A stretch of 64,000 nt of DNA from Lophius americanus (GCA_037951165.1 JBBDHG010000052.1:2545501-2609500), one strand, 5' to 3'. Shown: positions 1-13,460, counted from the first letter of the stretch. Numbers and translations are program-made. Notes: generated by a model not told the origin, from the sequence alone.

Positions 1-491
1 CATCGCTGGGATTATTTTATTAATGATTGCTGTACTGGATTAGGCGAGTAGAGAGGAGCTCAGCTGGATTGAATGCACAGAAGCTGAAGATCCTGTGATA
101 CCTGCAATCTGGACTCATGATTAAGCAATTTAAGGAAAATAGTCCAACAAGGGGAAACTAATCTTGGGCACAGTGCTACTGACTGTTGCATCATACATAA
201 TGATTTTGACTGTTTTCAGCCCCACTGTTAACTTGTGGAACCGTGCTGTGATACCATATCTGACAGCTGTCATTAATCAGTATTAGATGCAGTGCAATGC
301 AACACCAATCAATTCTAGTGCACTGAACACATTTGAGCATGTCATTTTATAGTTTATAGTTTTATTTTACAGTTCCTTAGAGTACCCAGAACACACAAAA
401 CGAAAACAGGCTGAAGACCGGGCTTCCTTTGAGTTTAAGTGTCACAAAGACGATAAAGGAAAGGAAACACCCTGAACAAACAATCGGGGCT

Positions 492-541
492 AAAGCTTTG
501 ATGAAGTTTGCCGAGCTTTGATGAAGTTTGCCGAGCTTTGA
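492..541. repeat. tandem duplication, 23-bp unit
   Basis: The unit AGCTTTGATGAAGTTTGCCG (plus three bases) occurs twice in direct succession followed by a partial third copy. Confidence 0.85.
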
Positions 542-679
542 GTTCCACAATGATTTAGGGAGATAGAGCAAACTTTGTGAAATGTATTAATGTACATATA
601 ATACTATGTATATATATATTTATTTTATTTTATTTTATTTATTTTCATTGTATATATTTTTGAGATCTTTTTCTATCCT

Positions 680-681
<2 letters not shown>

Positions 682-737
<56 letters not shown>
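682..737. repeat. (AT)n microsatellite
   Basis: About 28 copies of AT, preceded at 620-650 by a (TTTTA)n-like run. Confidence 0.95.
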
Positions 738-742
<5 letters not shown>

Positions 743-2822
743 ATATAATTCAGAGAACTGTATGTGATGGTTTGTGATAAATAAGCAGAATGCTTGTTTT
801 TAAGTGTTTGAGTTTATGATACCACACAAACAGAAAAACAAGACAAAAGCAATTAAAAATAGCATGGAGCTGCAACTCAAGACCAGTTATGTGATGGTTT
901 TCTTTGTTTACTGCAGCTTTACTTCAAATCAAGCAATCTAAGCAAGGACCACCCATTAGTGACTGACAGAATGTGAGGAATGTAAGTTATCTCAAGTTTG
1001 CAATGAATAAAGGCTTAAAATAGGCCCTAATGGGGGCCTAGTTCCAGTTAAAGTGGGATGAAAGATTAGACATCGGCAAGAGGAGGTATTAAGAACTGAA
1101 AACCTTAAAGGGTCGTCCAAGCCTTCAAAACTCTAACAAATCAGTAAACATTAAATTATGGTTAGGGGGATATGAATTTGTTTTTGGATGAGGCTTGATT
1201 GAATAAACCTGGCTGTTGTATAGTTGATAAGTGTTTTTACTCATATGGCTGGTACTAGCATGTGCATATGTATAGATGTGTAATGAAAGAAATACTCATA
1301 TACACGACATTTTAAATATTTACATCGCTGTAATACGGACCTGAAGCTCTCCTTCACAGATGCTGCTGACTGCTAAGCTGAGTAAGCAGGCCTCAGCAGA
1401 AGAAACAGAAGCCTCAGTGTGGTAAGGGCTTGGTCAGTACACTCACAAGGCCATATTGATGCTGGCAACACAAACAAGCATGACTTTACACACTCTGCCC
1501 TGTGTACAGCCGGGAGGCACTGTAAATGAGGAGTGCAAGGCTGCAACATCGGGAGAAATGCAGTGGGTGTGTGAAGAAAAGGAGAGCCAGAACACTTGAG
1601 TGTTTATTAGGAATTGACTAACCCCTAACCGGCTCCTGCAACCCACAGATCATATTCTTCAGACAAGTAGTTCAATGACTAACGCCTACACACCTACAAT
1701 ACGGAGGACGGAGTTGAGATAATGGCAAACATAATGTTACACTTTTCCTAGCAATTCAGTGTGAGGACCAAAGTGCAGAAACAAGGAGCAGAGCTGAGGA
1801 AATTTGGGCAAAAAACAGCTTTCAGGAGCAGGAAAGGGTCATAGATTCCACACTGTGTCCACACAGTACAAGACACAGGTGTGGTACACAAGTAATCTAA
1901 AAACCACAGCAAACCTTCCATGAAAATAAATTAAGCTAAAGACCTCACTGACACACGTCTTCCAGAGATAAACTGGAAACATGAGGGAAAGAATGGCAAA
2001 AGTTCTCCCAAATGTAGACCCTTCACGTCCTCCACGTAAATATCAGACAGCCGATAATAAACAAATGTTCTGGACCTACACCAAACTCAACACATTTTGG
2101 ATCACCATTTTAAGGGCCAACACTTAGACAGTTCACTATGACCTAACTCCCACTCTGCTATGTTGCTTACTTGCATTAACGCCTGAACTCTTCAACCACT
2201 CTCCCTTGCAGGGAGAGTGTTCACACAGTGTGAACAAGGTTCACACAGTTATAACATGTACCTCCTTGATAGCCAGTTGTCTCATTCTCATCCCCTGGAA
2301 GGTGGAAGCATGCCTCCCAAGATGGATTCAAGACATGATGCATTTTTCGTAACTTAAAAGAAGCAGGATACTAGGTTGAAAAAAGGTTGAGAATAGGCTG
2401 AATATAAGGGAAAAAGATTAGAAACCCCATTATCACTAAGTATTTTTCAGCAAATGTCACCACACCTGCTTAATTAGTTGCTGCTATAACAGTTATGTTG
2501 AATATAATAAACAAAGTTGTGCTTCATTTACTGAATAGAGTTATATTTCATGTATTATCATGTCATCCCAAAACATTGTATTAGTTTGTGAATGTAATGA
2601 AACTCCCTTGTTTAAACTGTCAAAGACGCAACTATGTAGTTGTTCCAATATAAAAAAGCATTGTAATGAAAACAACGGCTTTTTCTCCTTTTTCTCATTT
2701 ATAGTTAGCTACGACGAATGTGATGAAGGAGACAAGTAGGACAGTAGTTGGTGTGTAATGTGAACAGTGGAATGAAGATAATTAGACTTGATGGTGGAAT
2801 GTGGAGGATCAGGAGTGTATAT

Positions 2823-2884
2823 GCAGAAAGAGAAGTGAGATAGCAGAAAGAGAAGTGAGATAGCAGAAAGAGAAGTGAGAGAGC
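2823..2884. repeat. tandem repeat, 20-bp unit, three copies
   Basis: GCAGAAAGAGAAGTGAGATA is repeated three times, the last copy with one change. It lies just upstream of the recognisable RTE-like LINE segment. Confidence 0.85.
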
Positions 2885-2949
2885 ACGATAGACGAAGAAA
2901 GTTGGTGGGAATACCAGAGTGACGAGGCGTAATGTGGAGTGTGAGATGG

Positions 2950-3960
2950 GGAAGGCTAAACGAGAAGTCTATGGTGAGTTGTATGAGAGCTGGGACACAA
3001 AGGAAGAAAAAAATGACTTGTACTGATTGGCGAGGCAGAGAAATCGAGATGGTAAAGACGTGAAAGATAGGGATAAAGTGATTAGGGCTAGAGATGGATA
3101 TGTACTAAAAAGCGAGGAAAGTATGAGGGTTGATCAGCCACCCAATGAAGATTTGGGAAAGAGTCGTGGAAGCTAGGTTAAGAACAGGTGACCATTTTTG
3201 AGCAGCAGTATGTGGTCATGCCGAAAAAGAGCATTACTGATGACATGTTTGCTTGGGAGTGCTGATGGAGAAGTACAGAGAAGGTCAGAAAGAGTTGCTT
3301 TGTGTCTTTGTGGATTAAGAGAAAGTGTACGACGAGTGCAGAGGAAGGAATTGTGGGAATGCATGAGTCTGGAGTGACAGAAAAGTATGTTAGAGACTTC
3401 ACACAGAATACATGTGTGTGAATTAAAGTGAAGCAGGTGGAACAGTGAGGAGGCAGGGAGTAGAGGTGGAGAGAGTGCAGGAGTTTAAATATTGGGGTCA
3501 TCTATTCAGAGCAATGGGGTGTGTGGAAAAGAGCTGAAGATGCGAGTGCAGGCAGGGTGGAATGGGTGGAGAAGAGTGTAGGGAGTTATCTGGGCCAGAA
3601 GAGTAGCAGGTTGAGTGAAAGGAAATGTTTTCAAGATGGTATTGAGAGCAGCTCTTCTGTAACGTTTAGTGACGGTGGCTCTGACCAAAAGACAGGAGGC
3701 AGAGCTGGAGGTAGAGTTGAAGATGTTAAGATGCTCTTTGGGAGTAACGAGGACGGACAGGATTAGAAAGGAGCACATCGGAGGGAAAGCCCAGGTTAGA
3801 CGTCTAGGAGACAAAGTATGCGAGGCCAGACTGAGATGGTTTTGGATACGTGAAAAGGAGGGACAGTGGATCTATTGGTAGAAAGATGCTGGAGATGGAG
3901 CTACCAGGCCGGAGACAAAGGGGAATACCAAAGAGGTGGTTACTGGTGTGTTGTGTTGTT
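2950..3960 (+). mobile_element. broken RTE-like LINE, internally deleted
   Basis: Frameshifted plus-strand segments resemble the reverse transcriptase of a widespread fish RTE-like LINE: a DGYVLKSEES linker, a segment ending near 3390, then VQEFKYWG at about 3480, ALTKRQEAELEVELKMLRCSLGV near 3675-3740, and EARLRWFWIREKE near 3820-3860. The catalytic palm region expected between about 3395 and 3420 is missing. Family assignment is from pattern memory. Confidence 0.65.
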
Positions 3961-4504
3961 AAATGTTTTTTTAAAGTGATCTGATCAGCCCGTTAGCTCT
4001 ATGAGGAAGACCAATAACTCCTTTTCCTCCCAAGATTAAGGATTAAGAAATTATGAGAATCAAAAATTTTCCCCATTTATAAATCCACTAGGCTTTAATG
4101 AAACGACAAGCGTTTTCAAGCGTTTCATAACAAAGTACTTTTTGTTATGGATGTCAGAGTTTCTCTGTGGTGGCAGGAATCGTCATAAGGGAACAGCTTT
4201 AATGGAGCCGGAGCCCAAACGGAAAACTCCCAGGCATGAATACTACGAGGAAGCACAAACACACACACAGGTTTTCAGAGTTCATCACAGCTCAGAGAGA
4301 TAATTACTGCCCCGCCGGTGTCTTAATTGACTGGCTGACTGACTCAATAAAGAGCGCCTGCTTAAGTAAAGAAAGCATTCATTAACCGTCAACAGGCAAA
4401 CATCTGAAGACACCTGAACATCCTGTTTTTGAATATCTGTATCGCACATACTAGCATAACATTTATGGCTCTATGCTCTAAAGAGGTCAGTGATTTTTGA
4501 TCAA

Positions 4505-4735
4505 CGTATTACTTCCACCAAGGAGGTTGTGTTTCCATCCATGTCTGTCTGTTGGTTGATTTGTCAGAGGGATTATACTAAAACTCTTGGATGGATTTCC
4601 ATGAAATGGGTGGACGGTCCTTAGGCCTGATTAGAACCAATTTCATTTTGGTGTGGATCTAGATAAGGATACAGATCCAGGATTTGTTTTCCGCATTATT
4701 TACCATGCAAAGTGCATGGTAAATGCATGTTGTGG
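4505..4735 (+). repeat. fish interspersed repeat ('CCACCAAGGAGGTTGTGTTT' type)
   Basis: CCACCAAGGAGGTTGTGTTT, TGTCTGTCTGTTGGTTGATT, GATTTCCATGAAATGGGTGG, TTTTGGTGTGGATCTAGATA in that order is a common non-coding fish repeat. No ORF. Confidence 0.65.
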
Positions 4736-4924
4736 ATATTTGTGAATGAATGAAGTATCATATTCATAACATGTTTTTGTCAGTGTAAAATAAGCTGAAA
4801 ATAAAAAAGTGCATTTTTAACATAAGTTTAGAACAAAAACAACCTAAATTTTCAATATACTTATTTATCCTTCATAACTAAGAATACTCCATTGAAGGAA
4901 ACATTGCTTTTGATGTATAAGTTG

Positions 4925-5115
4925 TTGCCTTTGGCACAGCAGGTTGGCAGTTCAATACCCAGGCAGGGCATGCCTACCTTGGAATTTGAACAAGGTGAGA
5001 CTGAGGCAAGGAGTCGAGTGTCAAACCTCAAGAAAAAAAAAACAATGGAGCAGCTGTAGCTCAGAAGGTAGAGCGGTTGTTGAGTAAGACACTGAACCCC
5101 ATTTATTTCCTGTGT
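4925..5115 (+). mobile_element. tRNA-derived SINE fragments
   Basis: 'AGCTGTAGCTCAGAAGGTAG' at about 5050 is an A-box-type tRNA-like head, and AAGACACTGAACCCC follows as in a common fish SINE. A B-box-like GGTTGGCAGTTCAATACCC sits upstream at about 4944. The order is scrambled, so these are decayed or rearranged copies and not a tRNA gene. Confidence 0.6.
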
Positions 5116-5269
5116 GCTCACTCTGTAAATCTAAAAGCTGTTGTTGAACTTTCGGTCTGTCTGTTTTGTTTGTTTTGTTGAAACCTCTTAGAAACTGGTT
5201 ATATAACATAACATAGTTTCCAAATAGGCTAGATATACTGTGTATATATATATATGTATACATTTATCT

Positions 5270-5475
5270 ATATATATGGGAAGAGATCCAGATGTAGACC
5301 CAGAACTCGCTGGAAGGACGATATTTCTCATCTGGCCTGGAATCGCCACAGGAGCCCCCCGGATGAACCGGCGAGTGTTGCTATGGAGAGACATGTCTGG
5401 AAATCCCTTCTTAGGCTGCTGCCACGGAGACAGCATTGGATTTTCCCCAGATAAGCGGAAGAAAATGGATGCAGG
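5270..5475 (+). mobile_element. Rex3 (RTE clade) 3'-end fragment
   Basis: The stretch resembles the common fish Rex3 terminus: coding remnant for a GRPRTRWKDDIS-like sequence, 'CTGGCCTGGAATCGCC', 'CTTAGGCTGCTGCCACGGAG' and the terminal 'GATAAGCGGAAGAAAATGG' with a GATG-like end. It is directly followed by the long TG array. Confidence 0.7.
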
Positions 5476-5481
5476 TATATG

Positions 5482-5608
<127 letters not shown>

Positions 5609-5754
5609 ATAACAACATTTGCATTTTGGATAGAGAGGATAGATGGTTTGAGAGAGGATTTAAGGAAGCCATCTTTATCAAATTGGAGCGGCCCTCTCTA
5701 AAAAAGGGGGGGGTCAATGTCACCACCTATCAACCACATGTAATGCAGTTTTAA

Positions 5755-8700
5755 CGTCTCTCCGAAGGCGGTTTCGCTGTGTCCACAACCGGATTGACAC
5801 GATGCTAACAGCTCACATGATACCTCATCAGACAATCAAGACCCCTCTGTCCCTAAAGACTCCCGAGGACTCATACCCACCCTCATTAGTTATGCCTGAC
5901 CAACTGCCAACGACTCTCTATGTACCAACACCTACTAGAGGATGAATTAAATTCCTGACTACCTACCAGCCATTTAGAACTGAAACAGCCTCTTGAATGA
6001 GAAGTAAAGCATCTTCAAGTCAAAACAGAAGTCCAGCTACGTTTGATTCTACTCACATGGACTGACCATGACCTGGATGACTGAGATTCTACACAGACGG
6101 ATGGTTAGTGTTTATTCTCTTTCTTATGCTGGACACCAAAGTTTAAGTCGGTCTGGACTAGTGTACAGCACGTCTCTACTGAGCAGAAGTGGGCCTATTC
6201 GGTCTAGGATTGATGTCAGGAATCCAAAAACACCCGCGTCACCTTTTACGACCCTGTCGTCAACAGGAGGGTATTAACCGTAGTTATTAAATGGAATCGA
6301 AATAATCATCCCTTATTCGAGGCTCTATTACAAACCTTTTGTGATTTTAAAGTTTGTGCCATCGGTCAGAATTCTGCGTTATCAGTCATTCAGATGTATA
6401 AATATTCCTGTGAAAATGACAACATACTGTGAACCTGTGAGGTAACAATGATGTTAATGTATAATAAATGACTTCCATTCTCTCTCTGCTACAAAAGTTG
6501 ATTTATATATGAATAATTTGATCTGACTGTTTAGTAAACGGTCAGTTGGACTGTCTCTAGAATCTGGTCCTGAAAATCTTGGCAAATATGGAATTGTCAC
6601 TGGTGTATTTTATGCTAAACTGAGTTAATCTATAGATGAAATATGAGAATATTTTTAATATTCAATTTTAATATTTTTTAAAGTTTCTGGTTACAGCTTA
6701 TTTTCTTCGTATGTCAGATTCTCCTGATTTAGGATTTCCACTTTGGATTTTCTGCTCTATTTCCCCCTCTCCTTTGCTTCTTTCTCCTCAACACCACCGC
6801 CTTCATCTCTCCCATCACATCCATGTATCTTCTTTTTGTCATTCATCCTTTCTTCATGCCTGGCAACTATATTCTCATCATCGACGTTGCAGCATGCATC
6901 TCTCCTTATGTACCACCACAATCTCAAATGATCACCAACCCCATCAGAGATGCACTTTCCCTCTGATTCCCTCATTCTGGTTCCTGCCCAATCCCAGTTA
7001 CTACCACTGCAAGCATCCTCAGCTCCATCACTCGAACTTCCAAAAAAAGTTTGGAGCCCTAAGTAGATGAGATGTATTTTATAGTCACAGTTCAGAGTAC
7101 AAGCACTCAAACTATGAAGTGTGGTTTAACATATAACCAGTGTTGCAAAAGTGAAGAGCAGAGTAATATGCTTACCTGTAGACTTATAGTAAGGTATATG
7201 AGCTATATGAATAATGGTGTAATAAAAATAGTAATAACAGTGTAATAGTATTTCCAACACGTATCATCTGATGTATAGGACGGTTTTTATTCACCGGTTT
7301 GACCTGGTTTACTTGAATTATTTTACAGTTTACTTACAAAAAATGAAACTTGCTGTAAAATTTAAAAATACATATCTGTCCAAATGAAACAATGTGATTT
7401 TTAATGTAACGTCCTGGAGGCTAAGATCACTATCTACACTTATAATATGCCCTTTTATGTAATATTGTGCTGGCTGTAACTATGTCCTCATAGCAGTGTG
7501 GAAGGGCGGACGGGATAACGGTACAGACCCCTCAGGGGGCATCAGAGACACTCACACTGAAACCAACTCACCCAGGTTCCTCAGGGGGTCGATGGTCCTA
7601 GACTCGGACGTCCCAGCTCCATTCTTCACCGGCGGTGATGGCTTCCCTCTGCTGCCCAACATGTCGAAGGAAACTGAGCTTTATATGCGTCTTCCTCCCC
7701 TTTGCCTTCCCGGGGCAGGAGCGGATGTTCTGAAGGAGATCAGAGTTTTGAGAGCCCGCAGGAAATGAGAAGATCAGCTGTGGAGATCCTGAGGGCAATG
7801 TTATACCTAAAGGTCCTCCTCATCATATTATCCTGGATGAGTGACACAAGCGTTGAGTCTTCAAACGTCACTGAGATTGGTTTATAAAGCTCTAGAAATA
7901 AGATGAGGGTCAACTGCTTCCTACAGCGACTTCAAATTAAGAGTAATTAGATAAAAAGATAAATCCAAGCACATTCAAGAAAATGTACATCTCAACATAA
8001 CATTCCGATATATATTTAGGTCTTATAATAAGAAAGCGAACCAAGAATAAAGTTGACATAGCCTTTGTTGCAAGAATATGTTATGAGAAACAGTTAAAGT
8101 AGTCAAAATAAATAAAGCCAAATTATTATGAGAATACAATTAGAATAATTCCAATAGGTTTTCTTAAGTGAATAATTCATGCCATGAATATTCTTGTTAT
8201 ATTAATATACATTCTTTTGTGCAAAAAAAAGATATTATAATGACTATAAAACTGTAATTGTACAACACATTATTATGGTAATAGAATTGTAATGTTACAG
8301 GAAATAACAATATTATGAAAATAGAATAATGATATTAGATGATTAAATTTGTAAATTTGAAAGTTATGAGTCATTATATGAGAATAAAGCTGTAATATTA
8401 TGGGAGATACAACCAGAAAACTTTTTTTTTTTCTCCTAACATCAGAATATTCTCGGAATATCTTTACTAAAAATCTTTGATTAGTTTTCTTTATTTAGTC
8501 CTCTGAATTATTTTATTGAAAATCAAATAGCACAAGTCAAACTGAATTTGTTTTTTATTTGTATTCGTTTTTCAGTATTTTTCTATCGTATTAGTGAAAA
8601 CTGAACCATAATCTCAATGCTTTTGTTTTGAAGGAAAACTCTCAACATATCCGGTTCTTGTGTTACCGATTTCTAGGGATTTGACACCAGAAAGAGTTTA

Positions 8701-8984
8701 AACGGATTATTATTATTACGGATAGAGAGTCGCTTCTGTCCTCATGTCCCGATTCATTATGCTCATCTGCCCTCTTCTCGGTCCGCTGGTCCCCAAACCA
8801 ATCAAATCCCGTCTGATTGATGATCAGACTGATAACTGACAGTAGTTTATCTTCTTATTCTGTCTGTTTTAACTGGGGCAATATGTCCTGGAAAACACGC
8901 AAGAGGGTCTTTAATGAATTAGTCTGTCCCGTTCCCTATCCATCCAAACAATGTTACATTTTAACTCGTTAAAATAAGTACTAA
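5755..8984. other. no recognised gene
   Basis: Mostly AT-rich. A slightly GC-richer stretch at 7495-7770 keeps a 90-codon plus-strand frame open, and 6710-7110 keeps frames open on both strands, but none matches a family I know. Minisatellite copy 1 is at 7985-8420. Confidence 0.45.
7985..8420. repeat. decayed 'AATAAAGTCGTAAT' minisatellite, copy 1
   Basis: Irregular recurrences of 'tatgagaata', 'aataaagctgtaatattatg' and similar blocks at about 20-25 bp spacing. Matches a common fish AT-rich minisatellite with a near-palindromic TAATATTA core. Confidence 0.5.
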
Positions 8985-11160
8985 CAATAATAATACATTT
9001 AATTTATAACGCACTTTACATTTGGATCAAATCTCAAAGTGCTACAAGGTAAAAGCAGATAAAAAGCATTAATAAAAAAATATAATAATAATTATATAAA
9101 AAATATGACCAAAAAGCAGCCATGTTAATTAAGATTTATAGGTTCTGCTAAAAAGGAAAGTTTTAAGTCTTTTTTTAAATGTCTCAGTCGTTTCTGGAGC
9201 CCGATGTGTCAGGTGTGTTTGATGTGGGATTCAAAAGTGAGTTGAGGGTCGAATCTTACGCCGAGGTCGGTGACTGATGAAGAGAAAGGAATGTCGTGAC
9301 CAGAGAAGGTAATACTGGTTATGGAGGAAGACTGGGTCAGATGTGGGGTGCCAATTAAAATTTCTTCGGTTTTGGAGCTGCTCAACTGGAAAAAGTTGTT
9401 TTTTATCCACACCTTTATCTCCTCCAGACAGGCGGGGAGAGTTGACAGGGGGAGATGATGATGACGATTAGGACGGAGAAGCTGCAGAGGAACATGTGTC
9501 AGTTTTTATGTAGATTTGCGTGTCATCAGCGTAGCAATGGAATGAGAGTCCACATCGACTGACGACATGGCCAAGGGGGAGCATGTACAGTATGAAGAGA
9601 ATGGGGCCAAGGACTGATCCCTGGGGGACCCCACAGGTGACGGTGTGTGTCCGGGACCTTGAACTTCCAAGGGAAACGTATTCTGTTCTGTCAGTGAGGT
9701 AGGATTGAAACCAGTTTAGGGCGGTGGCAGTGAGTCCAGTGGTGTGATGTAGACGATGTAGGAGTTTTCCATGGTCAACTGTGTCCAAGGCAGCAGACAA
9801 ATCAAGGAGACTCAGGAGGGAAGGTGAACCAGCATCTGCTGCCATCCGTAGGTCGTTTGTGACTCTAAGCAGAGCTGTTTCTGTGCTGTGGGCGGGGCGG
9901 AAACCAGACTGAAAGGTTTCAAAGAGGTTGTTGTATTTGAGGTGGTCCTGGAGGTGGGCAGCAACTACTTTTTCCAGTAATTTGGAGAGGAATGGGAGTT
10001 TGGTAATGGGCCTCTAATTTGAAAAAACTTCTGGATTGAGAGTAGGTTTTTTGCGGAGTTGTCTGATTATGGCGGCTTTTAGGGCAGATGGAACAAAGCC
10101 GGCCTGCAGGGATTGGTTTATTACAGCGGTGATCAGGGGACTGATGGAAGAGATCTTAGTTCTCACTAGGGCTGTAGGAAAGGGGCAGAGGGCACAGGTG
10201 GGGGGTTTCCTCGTCCTGATGATAAACTCAACCTCCTGCTGTGAGATTTCTAGGAAACAGTTTAGAGGCTGGGAGATCTCAAACTGTGAGTAGGCAGACT
10301 GGATATGTAGAGAGGAGGAACCAGAAAGGACAGAACGGATTGAGTAAATTTTTCGATTTTGGTGTTCCCGAAAGGCTAGCTTGTGGACAGTGAGACCTTG
10401 TAATGCCACTCAAGGACACGCCCAGCTGCCTTCATTTTCCGTAGCTCGCTGGTGAACCAGGGGGCTGAGCGGGAGAAGGTGACTGTTCTAGTTTTTATAG
10501 GGGCGTGACGATCCAGGATGCTACTCAAGGAGTTATTGTAGGAATCCACTGAGTCATTGGCTGATACAAAGTTTGCAGAAAGAAGATGCCAGAGGTCGAC
10601 TCTCATGGTTTCTGGGTTAATGTTTTTCAAATTCCTGATGTAGATTTGAGGTTTGGGCTTGGTGAGGGGGGACACAAGTGACAAATCCATGGAGACGATC
10701 TTGTGGTCGGACACACCCAGATCGTACACAAGAAGATTGCCGAGAGGAGCAGAGTCAGTGATGACTAGATCCAGAGTGTGCTCCATGTTGTGGGTGGGGA
10801 CATCGACAAGTTGCCTGAGATTAAAACAATCCAGTAGTTGGAGAAATTTGGATGCAAAACGACAGAAAGGGGAGTTGACATGAATATTCATATCGCCAAG
10901 TCACATAATATTGGCAGAGGTTGTGCAAAATGTCGACATAAGGTCCTACATCTCGAAGTATGGTAATGGAGATATTCAAAAGAAGAGATCTCTGGCACGG
11001 GCAGTGGAGACAAGACCAAATCAGTGCAGTAGATCACAGACAGACCACCACCACGACCAGCGCTGTGGCATTTTTGGAGGCAACAGTAGCCAGAGGGATA
11101 GGTGTCATCCAGGACAGAAAAAACATCTGGTTGTTGCCAGGTTTCTGTTAGAATAGAATA
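8985..11160 (-). mobile_element. degenerate L2-type (CR1 group) LINE
   Basis: Minus-strand reading segments follow each other across frameshifts: endonuclease C-terminal part (10891-10376: VPTHNMEHTLDLVI, LGVSDHKIVSMDL, APWFTSELR), reverse transcriptase start (10409-10014), catalytic core (9845-9468: LSAALDTVDHG, GVPQGSVLGPILFILYMLPL, HCYADDTQIYI) and thumb region (9412-9209). The YADD residues are intact but the ORF is broken. The 3' end at 8985-9195 carries the CACTTTGAGAT-like tail sequence found again at 56480-56690. 5' truncated, non-autonomous. Confidence 0.85.
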
Positions 11161-12780
11161 GCTTTATTATCATTGTTTTTTAGAAAAACACCAAAACACC
11201 GTTTGGCAGCTCAAGTTAAGGGAAAATCAATCAAGAAACTAAAATAAAACAGCGGCATCAAAATACAACACATCACATCACGTCCAAATACTTGTCCAGA
11301 ATGTGGTCATGTATGAGGCATGATTTGTTGGAGAGAGATTGTGTATTAAAGAGTTCGATTCTAATACAAATCCAAATGTAAAGTGCATTATAAATTAAAT
11401 TTATTATTATTATTATTGTTACTAGATGGAATAGTGAGTCTCTGTATTGGCCGAAGAAGACTGAAATCCACTTCACGTTTTCTAACCCGCACAGTGAGTA
11501 AATTTATCGAGGAAAGTCCAGTGCAACTAGAAGGAAGAGCGAAAGGGTTCTTCAGACGCATCTGAGACGCAAGTCAGACCAAAAGAAAGTTATGGAGTGA
11601 TCGGAGCGGGAGTAAACAAACTTAGAACGGCAACTTCTGTGAATGTAACAAGGGGCGGCAAAGGAGTCCAAGTTGTTTAATTACTGATATGCGCAACTGT
11701 GCACAAGTTGCAGTTGTTGAATTTTATCAGTTGGGTGACGGAATAATTTATCATTATACCAGTCTTGGAGACTAGCCCGTTATTAGCCGCTTGCCCTGGG
11801 ACGAGACGCAAAAAAGATGTTAGTAGCCGTTATTGTCATTGCCATGATGCCCATAAAAAAGCAATCAAACACAGAAAGTGATCAAAAGAGGCTTTTGGTG
11901 AAAGTGTCACGGGGGCAGTGATGAACAAGACGGATAAACAAAGTGACATCAACAATGAACAAGTACAAAACTGACAGATAACGATAACACTTGCAGCAAC
12001 AGGAAGGCAGACCGTCACCAGACTCAGTAGAATACGTACAAATACAAATACAAATACAAATACAAATACAAATACAAATACAAATACAAATACAGAATAA
12101 CAAATACAAATATGGATATAAATACTAAAGGTTTGCCGGTGAGCAACAATAAAGGTATACTTGTTGGTTCATAATATTGCAGGCTATAGAACTCAGATGG
12201 AAAAGCGGTGAACAGACAACGCCAGTGTTCTCTCCCTTCAGCGTCCAGACTGCAACTTGGGCCGTCTGGACCACTCCAGATTAGACTCTAACGAATATAA
12301 CCAGAATAGAAAGATACAGATTATTTAAGCAAAACACTGAACAGAATAAGCAGTTACAGATAATGAATGAATGTCCAGGTCTATACCAACTATGCTAAAC
12401 ATAATGTATTTAAAGAAAAAACAATATTATTATTTTTATGGTTTACTATCGCTGTAGCTTTTATTATTTTGCTGTTTTCGGTTTATGATAGAGAAATAAT
12501 AAAGTTAATATATCTAAATAGATAATATATAGTTTCCATTAATGTATGAGTATAGCATTTTACATGAGCAGAACGAATGTCTATCACTAAAGCGCAATTT
12601 AAAAATTATAGCCTACTGTGAAATTGTAATGGCATAGCAAAAAATATAAGGGTGAGCAAACTACTATACAAATATTTTTTATTACTAACAATTTCCTATC
12701 CTCTTATTATTACAGTTATATATTATTTATTATTTTAAATTATTTTTCATTTTAAGTATCTAAGTGTAAGCTTTCAATGA
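11161..12780. other. no recognised gene; repeats
   Basis: Begins with AGAATAGCTTTATTATCATT, resembling the end of a dispersed fish repeat, then a TTATT run (11400), the AAATAC array and very AT-rich DNA up to the presumed promoter. Confidence 0.45.
12036..12112. repeat. (AAATAC)n hexanucleotide repeat
   Basis: About ten copies of ACAAAT with one interruption (AGAATAAC) near 12092. Gives the false Cys-Ile frame on the minus strand. Confidence 0.95.
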
Positions 12781-13236
12781 CACGTCATGTGATTTAACAC
12801 GGAAGTCGTCGCTCCAAACTTCATCCCGGCGGAGATGTTTGCGAATCCTACTATGGCGATGCCTGACCGGAACTTCTCTACCTCTGATTGGATCGCCTCG
12901 ATACTCTCACACAGATTATAACCAATTACTATCGCTTATGTTAAAGTTTTTCCAAATCAACCAATCAACGGGACGTATACTACCAATGAGACCTAGACTA
13001 GGGCGGGTCATGCCTCAATAGTAATAGAAATTGAAATGTAGGATCCGTCTTGTCCTTACTGGTCAGTTTAAGCACAAACACGACCATAGTCTTCCCCTTA
13101 CGAAATTTTTTTTAGCAAAGTAAACACAAATAGCAGAGAGCCAAACACACAGGCTTGCGGGTCTATTTTGTTCATATGTGTTGTAGCTAATAAGAGCAAA
13201 CTGCCTTCTGGTTGGTGATGGCACGTAGCCCGTGAG
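12781..13236 (+). promoter_or_regulatory. candidate acbd4 promoter and non-coding first exon
   Basis: Between 12781 and 12990 an AT-rich stretch gives way to CpG-containing sequence with CACGTCATGTGA, an ETS-like CGGAAGT and several CCAAT/ATTGG boxes (near 12886, 12921, 12960, 12983). These are typical of TATA-less vertebrate promoters. A strong splice donor (GAG|GTAAGC) lies at 13236/13237. The acbd4 start exon has an acceptor-like tract ending at 14840, so an upstream untranslated exon is needed; this is the best place for it. No transcript evidence, hence low confidence. Confidence 0.35.
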
Positions 13237-13460
13237 GTAAGCTAACCTCATTTCATTAGCGTCTTGAAATAGTTAGATAAGCTAACTCATAGCTAAACTC
13301 CAAACAGTACACGAAATGTTCTCGTTCTGTCAGATAAGGCAACGATGCAATTTGATTATACGGTGGTCTCGGCCTAAACATGCCGCAGAATATTGTGTGT
13401 ATGCTGTAGTATGAAACTACCGGCAGTTTCTTCATTTCAGAATATATCTAGTTGTTCCAC

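Larger units (their letters stand above)
1..2949. other. no gene seen; unique-looking and repeat DNA
   Basis: Apart from the AT array and the two short tandem repeats listed, I see no splice-linked or family-recognisable coding sequence. Short open frames at 377-571 and 1443-1646 have no motif, no partner exon and no codon-usage signal. Confidence 0.5.

Noticed and set aside
5043..5080. tRNA-like sequence with an A-box
   Set aside because: No complete cloverleaf; the flanking sequence is that of a tRNA-derived SINE.
6757..7110. 117-codon minus-strand and 119-codon plus-strand frames over the same DNA
   Set aside because: Low-complexity composition (pyrimidine-rich on one strand), no motif, no conserved start or splice context.
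7496..7887. 90-codon plus-strand frame in a GC-richer patch
   Set aside because: No family recognised and no flanking exons; kept only as a note in the gap entry.
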